Source of the DNA: Mucilaginibacter_A sp050954865
Lineage (GTDB): Bacteria; Bacteroidota; Bacteroidia; Sphingobacteriales; Sphingobacteriaceae
Assembly: GCA_050954865.1 (NCBI GenBank)
Contig: JBPBQN010000101.1
Coordinates: forward strand, 1-12,243
Direction of reading: 5' to 3'
DNA: 12,243 bases
A program made the translations under genes and the position numbers. How positions within the stretch are numbered: the stretch's first letter is position 1; every line of letters begins with the position of its first letter. A model generated the notes under the pieces. That model ran no database searches, was not told where the DNA came from, and was given only the letters and a program-made list of their open reading frames with translations. This document shows, one piece after another, positions 7,572 to 12,243 of the stretch.

Positions 7572-9062
7572 TCAGTTATTATCATAGCGTTTAACCGTCT
7601 CAACTTTTCCGGGGAATGCTGAACTTCCTTCTAAATTAAAAGTTTTCAAATTTTCTGTGTGATGCGTTTCTAACAGATGAGCAAAGTAAACCGGCAGATT
7701 ATTGCCCCAGCTAACAGAACTGTTTCTAATGGTAATACGATTTGTTTTATCGAAATAAAAACCAGATGTCCGGCCTTTTACCAAACCTTCTGCCCGACTT
7801 GGCCGCCTATCGTAAACGCCGCCGGGAATTGAAGTGGTTTTGTTGATAAACAAATCCACCTGATCAAAGTAAATTCCTGAAATTTTATCTGTTGATTCTG
7901 CACTCACATAAACACCGTTTTCACTGGTGCATTTAATATTGCTAAAAAAAATATTAGTTACTGCACCAACTTTTCCTTCTGTTTGTCCTTTTGGGAAACG
8001 CCAGCCAGCATCTTTATTATTTCCCTTTGCGCGCTGATAAGCGGTAACGTAAATAGGTTCTGCTTTCCCCCACCAAACATCAGAAAACAGGTGAGAATCA
8101 ATTAAAATATTGGAAAATATAACATCCGTAACAGTTCCTTCATCCCGATTCTGAATGCCTAAGCCACGATTGCTTTTTTTGATGACACAATTGTTAAAAA
8201 CCACATGCCTAATGCTATCCATGTTTTCAGAGCCGATTTTGATGGCGCAGGAACGGGAAGTCATGGTACAATTGCTTACTGTAATATTTTCGCAAACGCC
8301 AAATTCTTCGTATTCGCGCCGGTTTTTCAAACAGATGCAATCATCGCCTGATTCAATATAACAATTGCTGATACGTACGTTTTTGCTATGATCTAAATCA
8401 ATGCCATCGCTGTTACGGACTTTCAAATTATTTAGAAGCGTTAGATTATCAATGGCAACATCATTACAACCAATTAAATGTAAAGTCCAGTAAGCAGAAT
8501 TTTTAATGGTTAAATCCCTAATTCTGATATTTTTTCCGCCAACAATCGTTAGTAAATGCGGTCTGGGATCTATGATTTGAAAAGGTTTCAGTTCGTAAGA
8601 ATCCTCCAATTCTCTACCCATAAAAGAAGTACCGTTTCCATCAATCGTTCCGCCGCCACAGATCGTTACATTTGTTAAATTTTCACCGCCAATCCAAATC
8701 GTTCCTTCACCTTTATTTTCCCGGAAAGCACTTTTTACATATACTTTTTCATCAGGATTTGCTAAAACGCGGGCATTAGCTTCAATATAAAATTCAATAT
8801 TTGATTTTAAATTGAATGGGCCAGACAAAAAAATATGTCCGGAAGGAATGATTACTTTGCCGCCTCCAGCAGCAGAACAAGCATCAATCGTCTTCTGAAT
8901 CGCTGCTGCATCATCAGTCCGACCATCACCAACTGCACCAAAATTTTCAACTGAATACTCTTTATGAACAGTAATACCTGTAGATCTGTTACTTGTTTTC
9001 GGCTGAGCTAACAGAAAGACGGCATTAAATAGTAACAGAAGCCCGCAGATAATTTTTTGCAT
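7572..9062 (-). CDS. GH28-family right-handed beta-helix glycosidase, atypical active site
   Basis: A 496-residue exported GH28 protein, the family of polygalacturonases, exo-galacturonidases and rhamnogalacturonan hydrolases. The ATG start precedes a signal peptide (KIICGLLLLFNAVFLLA, cut near AQ/P). The pectin-lyase-like opening YSVENFGAVGDGRTDDAAAI starts at 36, GGGTIDGNG lies at 136-144, and beta-helix coils fill about 125-450. The inverting catalytic aspartates are present: D219 in NSDGIDLD (motif I) and D240/D241 in SGDDCI (motif II). Motif III, normally G-H-G, is SCAIKIGSE (271-279) with no histidine. Motif IV, normally R-I-K, is NRGLGIQNRD (298-307). Polygalacturonases need those His, Arg and Lys residues for galacturonate, so the substrate is probably different, for example a rhamnogalacturonan linkage (inference). 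It lies 18 bases after the GH92 stop, so the two are probably co-transcribed. Confidence 0.9.
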   Translation of the reverse strand: MQKIICGLLLLFNAVFLLAQPKTSNRSTGITVHKEYSVENFGAVGDGRTDDAAAIQKTIDACSAAGGGKVIIPSGHIFLSGPFNLKSNIEFYIEANARVLANPDEKVYVKSAFRENKGEGTIWIGGENLTNVTICGGGTIDGNGTSFMGRELEDSYELKPFQIIDPRPHLLTIVGGKNIRIRDLTIKNSAYWTLHLIGCNDVAIDNLTLLNNLKVRNSDGIDLDHSKNVRISNCYIESGDDCICLKNRREYEEFGVCENITVSNCTMTSRSCAIKIGSENMDSIRHVVFNNCVIKKSNRGLGIQNRDEGTVTDVIFSNILIDSHLFSDVWWGKAEPIYVTAYQRAKGNNKDAGWRFPKGQTEGKVGAVTNIFFSNIKCTSENGVYVSAESTDKISGIYFDQVDLFINKTTSIPGGVYDRRPSRAEGLVKGRTSGFYFDKTNRITIRNSSVSWGNNLPVYFAHLLETHHTENLKTFNLEGSSAFPGKVETVKRYDNN

Positions 9063-9080
9063 ATGAATAGTTGATTAACT

Positions 9081-11366
9081 TTATTTCGATAATCCTTTTG
9101 GTTGATCAGCAGCCTTTGATCCCCAGTTTTTATCCGGCTGTTCCTGAAGTGTAAACTCCAGCTTTCCGCCTTTCATTAACTGCTGATAAGTAATATAATT
9201 TCTCGTAAAAGGCGTATCATTCCAGTTTATCGCAGTAATATAAATCGCTTTACTATTGTTTTTATGGGTAATAATTTCCAATTTTTTCCCGTTGGGAAGC
9301 GAAACAGTAACCTGATCAAATATGGGTGTACATAATAAATACTCTCCCGAAACCGGATTAAGCGGATAAAAACCTATAGAAGCAAATAAATACCAGGCAG
9401 ACATTTGTCCCGCATCATCATTTCCGCTTAAACCGCCCGGCCCGTCACTGTATTCACTTGACAAAATTTGTTGAACTTCTTTTTGACTTTTCCAGGGAGC
9501 AGACGTAAAATTGTACATAAATGGAATTTGATGACCTGGCTCATTACCATGCCAATATTCGTTTTTTTTGAAAAGGGTGTCTAATTCCACTTCCAGCTTT
9601 GCCTGTCCACCCATTACTTTTGCCAGTCCGGGAACATCATGCGGAACATAGAAAGTGTATTGACGAGGTGTTCCTTCTGTGATAAAACTTTCTTTCCTGT
9701 CAGGATTAAAAGTGTTTATCCAACTGCCATTTGCATAACGCCCTCTTACAAAACCAGCTTTCGGATCAAAAACATTAGCATAATTCAATGCTCTTTTTAG
9801 CAGTATATTTTTATCATTCGTTTGGTCCAAAGCTCCAGCCATTTCTGCCAAGGAGTAATCATCATATGCATATTCCATCGTCCGGCTAACCTGTTCTTTT
9901 TTATGAAAAGCATCCGGAACGCTATCCTCTAAAGGAATATAACCATATTTAAGATAAGAATCTAGGGCTCTTCTGCCTTTTCCTTCTACATAATCTGCTT
10001 TGTTTTTTGGCTCGTCAAAAGCATTCTGGCGCAACAATCGGTATGCTTCTTTTACATCATAATTTCTGATGCCTTTTAAATAAGCGGAAGCGATTACGGA
10101 TGCTGTATGATCACCAATCATCTCAGAAGTATAGCTGTTCCAGCAAGGGAAAATTGGCATCCAACCGCCTTGCTGTCCTTTCAAAATTAACGACTGGACT
10201 AAATCGTTTACCAAATCCGGTTTAATTAGCTCAAACAGTGGAATTTGTGCCCGGTAAATATCCCACAAAGAAAAATCATCGTAGTAATTGCCTTGGGAAA
10301 GCTTTTCCATTTGATAGGAAGAAGCGAATTTTGGATACAAACCATCAATATCGTTATACAAGCGCGGATGTTGCATGGCATGATAAAACGCGGTATAAAA
10401 AATGCGTTTATCTTTTTCACTATTTGTTTTAATGCTGACTTTTTCGAGTGCTTTTTCCCAAGTCTGTTTAGCTTTTGCAACTGTTTTTTCAAAATCAAAA
10501 TCAGGCAATTCGCTCTGCAGGTTTGCTCTTGCTGCTTTTATGCCGGTAAAAGAAGTACCAATGCGAATACGAAGTTTTTCGCCTGGCTTCATTTTAAATC
10601 CCAGGTAAGCGCCAATGTTTTTCTGATTTTTGATGCTATCAATACTGAAAATTGCTGCTCCTGAAAACGTACCTTTTTTAGCAATACTTTTTTCAACTTT
10701 TATGATGAAATAACCGCTAAATCCTGCTGATTGTCCCCAGCCCTGATAAATACGATGTGCTGGATTATAACCATAAATCTCTCCTTTTTGTACATCAATT
10801 TTAATAAAGCCTTTGCCGTAATCACTATTAGGCGTAATTAACAGATATAAACTATCGGCTTTCTGTGTAGTAAATTGCATCAATCCACATCTTAAAGTTG
10901 AAGTTATTTCTGCAAGAAGCTGTTTTTGAAGACTAAGTTTATAGTAATAAGGCGTTGCTGTTTCATCCTGATGCGTAAAAGGAACAGCGTAATCTTTTAC
11001 CTGAGTTTTCAGTTTTCCTGTAACCGGCATAATCGTTACGCTTCCATAATCCTGTGTGCAGGAACCACTTAGCCAGTGCGAACCGCGAAAACCATTTAAT
11101 AAACTGTCTTTATACGCATAAGGTGGTTTGCACTTATTTTCAGTAATTTCTGTTTGAGGTGTCCATTGCGTCATGGCAAAAGGTAGCGTTACCGCCGGAA
11201 TAGTATTGGCATTTAGTTCTGTTCCTCCACCGTGTTTTAAAGCAGCAGCAGTTGTGGCTGCTGCCGTGCCGGAAAGTGGCTGAACATAATGAACTACATT
11301 CTGTGTTTTTGCTACAATAACCGTAAACAGTAAGTTTATTAGTAAAAAATACTTTTTACAGCTCAT
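9081..11366 (-). CDS. GH92 alpha-mannosidase-like enzyme, divergent N-terminal segment
   Basis: A 761-residue GH92 protein, a calcium-dependent inverting exo-alpha-mannosidase family that is expanded in Bacteroidota. The ATG start precedes a signal peptide (KKYFLLINLLFTVIVA; the Cys at position 3 is not a lipobox). The N-terminal beta-sandwich domain covers about 25-275 and the (alpha/alpha)6 barrel about 290-745. Family landmarks include GNYYDDFSLWDIYR (359-372), GGWMPIFP (400-407), VSRTMEYAYDD (493-503), FITEGTPRQYTFYVPHDV (561-578), YWHGNEPGHQIPFMYNF (604-620) and GLSGNDDAGQMSAWY (645-659). The last holds the aspartates expected to act as the base. The opening differs from the usual F-I-G-T-G-G-H-G-x-T-Y-P-G: it reads LSGTAAATTAAALKHGGGTE, then NTIPAVTLPFAMTQWTPQTE, then a Cys-containing stretch with RGSHWLSGSCTQDYGS (94-109). 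Substrate may therefore differ from N-glycan mannose. It lies 8 bases after the upstream GH28 gene and 18 before the next, so it is in one operon. Confidence 0.93.
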   Translation of the reverse strand: MSCKKYFLLINLLFTVIVAKTQNVVHYVQPLSGTAAATTAAALKHGGGTELNANTIPAVTLPFAMTQWTPQTEITENKCKPPYAYKDSLLNGFRGSHWLSGSCTQDYGSVTIMPVTGKLKTQVKDYAVPFTHQDETATPYYYKLSLQKQLLAEITSTLRCGLMQFTTQKADSLYLLITPNSDYGKGFIKIDVQKGEIYGYNPAHRIYQGWGQSAGFSGYFIIKVEKSIAKKGTFSGAAIFSIDSIKNQKNIGAYLGFKMKPGEKLRIRIGTSFTGIKAARANLQSELPDFDFEKTVAKAKQTWEKALEKVSIKTNSEKDKRIFYTAFYHAMQHPRLYNDIDGLYPKFASSYQMEKLSQGNYYDDFSLWDIYRAQIPLFELIKPDLVNDLVQSLILKGQQGGWMPIFPCWNSYTSEMIGDHTASVIASAYLKGIRNYDVKEAYRLLRQNAFDEPKNKADYVEGKGRRALDSYLKYGYIPLEDSVPDAFHKKEQVSRTMEYAYDDYSLAEMAGALDQTNDKNILLKRALNYANVFDPKAGFVRGRYANGSWINTFNPDRKESFITEGTPRQYTFYVPHDVPGLAKVMGGQAKLEVELDTLFKKNEYWHGNEPGHQIPFMYNFTSAPWKSQKEVQQILSSEYSDGPGGLSGNDDAGQMSAWYLFASIGFYPLNPVSGEYLLCTPIFDQVTVSLPNGKKLEIITHKNNSKAIYITAINWNDTPFTRNYITYQQLMKGGKLEFTLQEQPDKNWGSKAADQPKGLSK

Positions 11367-11374
11367 GATAAATA

Positions 11375-12243
11375 TTATTGTTTTAAAAGTGCTTTTTTAA
11401 AATCGACCGGTAAATCAATTTTTTCAAGGGAAGAATCTGTTACCTTATTTAAAACTAACACTGGTACTTCTTTTACCGTAGGAATTTTTACATTATTTAG
11501 TTTTAGTCCTTTTACATCATCAAAAACTATAGCCGGGCGAAAATCATCTTCCTTATAACTTAGTTTGAGATTATTGAATTTGATATTTTCTGCGTGACGA
11601 ACGTAAAAACCCCAGGATGGTAATTCGCCGAACATGGTAAATTCCGGATAACCAGCTTCATTTTCAGTAACTTTTTCCAGTGATTCCATTCCCACGAAAG
11701 CAATTTTTTTATCGCTGCCGCCGCCATAAACTATCTCAATATCTTCCAGCGTAACATCCTGAACTGGATGGTTAGGTAAACCGATTATCGATGCAGGAAC
11801 TAAATTATGCGGAGGTACTTTTGGTGGCGGACCTTCCATTGGATAACCAATATCAGGTTTTGCTGAAGGGATTTCTGCTTTTACATGAGCAATATAAACA
11901 TGCTGCAATTTGCTGTATCGTTCATCTTGATTTCTATGCCCTAAACGAAGTAATATGGCATTACCCGTATTTTTAGCGGTTACGTTTTGAATGTTTACAT
12001 TTTCTAGTAAAGCACCATCAACCGTTTCCAGTGCAATTGCGGAACGGTAAGTATCATAAACGGTAAGATTTTTTACGGTGATATTTTTAAATCCACCTAA
12101 AGAACCGGTACCTAATTTAAAACCATTGGCACTGGAACGCAGCATGCAATTTTCCACATAGATATAATCGCAACTGTTATTTACGTCTTCGGATTTCAAA
12201 CAAATGGCATCATCAGCAGCATTAAAAAAACTGTTGGTGATGC
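11375..12243 (-). CDS. GH28-family beta-helix protein, C-terminal part (5' end beyond window)
   Basis: The last 288 codons of a GH28-like protein whose start lies outside the window. The frame remains open through the edge at 12243. The TTG at 12199 is not a start: it encodes the Leu of a conserved catalytic motif, read as FFNAADDAICLKSED across 12227-12183. That DD pair corresponds to GH28 motif II. The next coils read SANGFKLGTGS, where the motif III G-H-G would be, and RSAIALETVDG, where R-I-K would be, so the histidine and R-I-K are absent here too. A long proline-rich loop (PMEGPPPKVPPHNLVP) precedes PVQDVTLEDIEIVYGGG, then GELPSWGFYVRHAENI and DFRPAIVFDDVKGL, a C-terminal pattern I associate with Bacteroidota GH28 proteins. 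It lies 8 bases from the GH92 ATG and is the first gene of the visible operon. No signal peptide can be assessed. Confidence 0.88.
   Translation of the reverse strand, partial: ITNSFFNAADDAICLKSEDVNNSCDYIYVENCMLRSSANGFKLGTGSLGGFKNITVKNLTVYDTYRSAIALETVDGALLENVNIQNVTAKNTGNAILLRLGHRNQDERYSKLQHVYIAHVKAEIPSAKPDIGYPMEGPPPKVPPHNLVPASIIGLPNHPVQDVTLEDIEIVYGGGSDKKIAFVGMESLEKVTENEAGYPEFTMFGELPSWGFYVRHAENIKFNNLKLSYKEDDFRPAIVFDDVKGLKLNNVKIPTVKEVPVLVLNKVTDSSLEKIDLPVDFKKALLKQ

Noticed and set aside
4412..11976. Several plus-strand open frames of 60-140 codons within the glycosidase genes.
   Set aside because: Each lies wholly within a strongly supported minus-strand gene, lacks motifs or a signal peptide, and is a shadow of that gene's codon pattern.
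1..12243. Search for CRISPR arrays, tRNA or rRNA genes, transposase genes and SusC/SusD genes.
   Set aside because: No regularly spaced repeats, no cloverleaf or rRNA-like sequence, and no reading frame with transposase or SusC/SusD motifs were seen.

Overview
The window looks like chromosome from a member of the Bacteroidota, most like the Sphingobacteriaceae (Pedobacter or Mucilaginibacter type). This placement is inferred from several signs. The DNA is AT-rich. Starts are preceded by A/T-rich stretches rather than clear Shine-Dalgarno sites. There is a GH97 enzyme, a family typical of the phylum, and a protein tail that resembles the Bacteroidota TonB-receptor plug. All seven genes lie on the minus strand, so transcription runs from high to low coordinates.

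From 12243 down to 2313 there is a run of six carbohydrate-active enzymes. In order of transcription they are a 5'-truncated GH28 beta-helix protein (cut by the window edge), a GH92 alpha-mannosidase-like enzyme, a second GH28 protein, a GH27 alpha-galactosidase-like enzyme, a GH97 retaining-type alpha-glycosidase, and a two-domain GH43 arabinofuranosidase/xylosidase. The first three are tightly packed (gaps of 8 and 18 bases) and are probably one transcript. A 245-base gap then precedes GH27-GH97-GH43, whose gaps are 90 and 118 bases. The five proteins with complete N-termini all carry signal peptides without a lipobox cysteine. The set looks like the enzymatic part of a polysaccharide utilization locus for a branched pectic or arabinogalactan-type glycan. 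In that reading the GH28 proteins act on the backbone or on uronic acid/rhamnose linkages, GH27 and GH97 remove alpha-galactose or beta-L-arabinopyranose caps, GH43 removes arabinofuranose or xylose, and GH92 removes alpha-mannose or another residue. No SusC/SusD pair, sulfatase, polysaccharide lyase or regulator is visible. Both GH28 proteins lack the His-Gly and Arg-Ile-Lys motifs of true polygalacturonases.

From 2312 down to 1 the character changes. A 743-base gap without a convincing gene precedes a visibly AT-richer gene for an exported serpin (serine protease inhibitor). The serpin has an intact reactive-loop hinge and carries, beyond the serpin fold, a short C-terminal domain resembling the second half of a TonB-receptor plug. 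A roughly 28-base imperfect inverted repeat (43-70 and 1715-1743) brackets the serpin gene, and a third copy lies at 1889-1916. The serpin may therefore be the passenger of a 1.7-kb transposon-like unit without a transposase. The serpin-plug fusion and its repeat-bounded setting are the most unusual features of the window.
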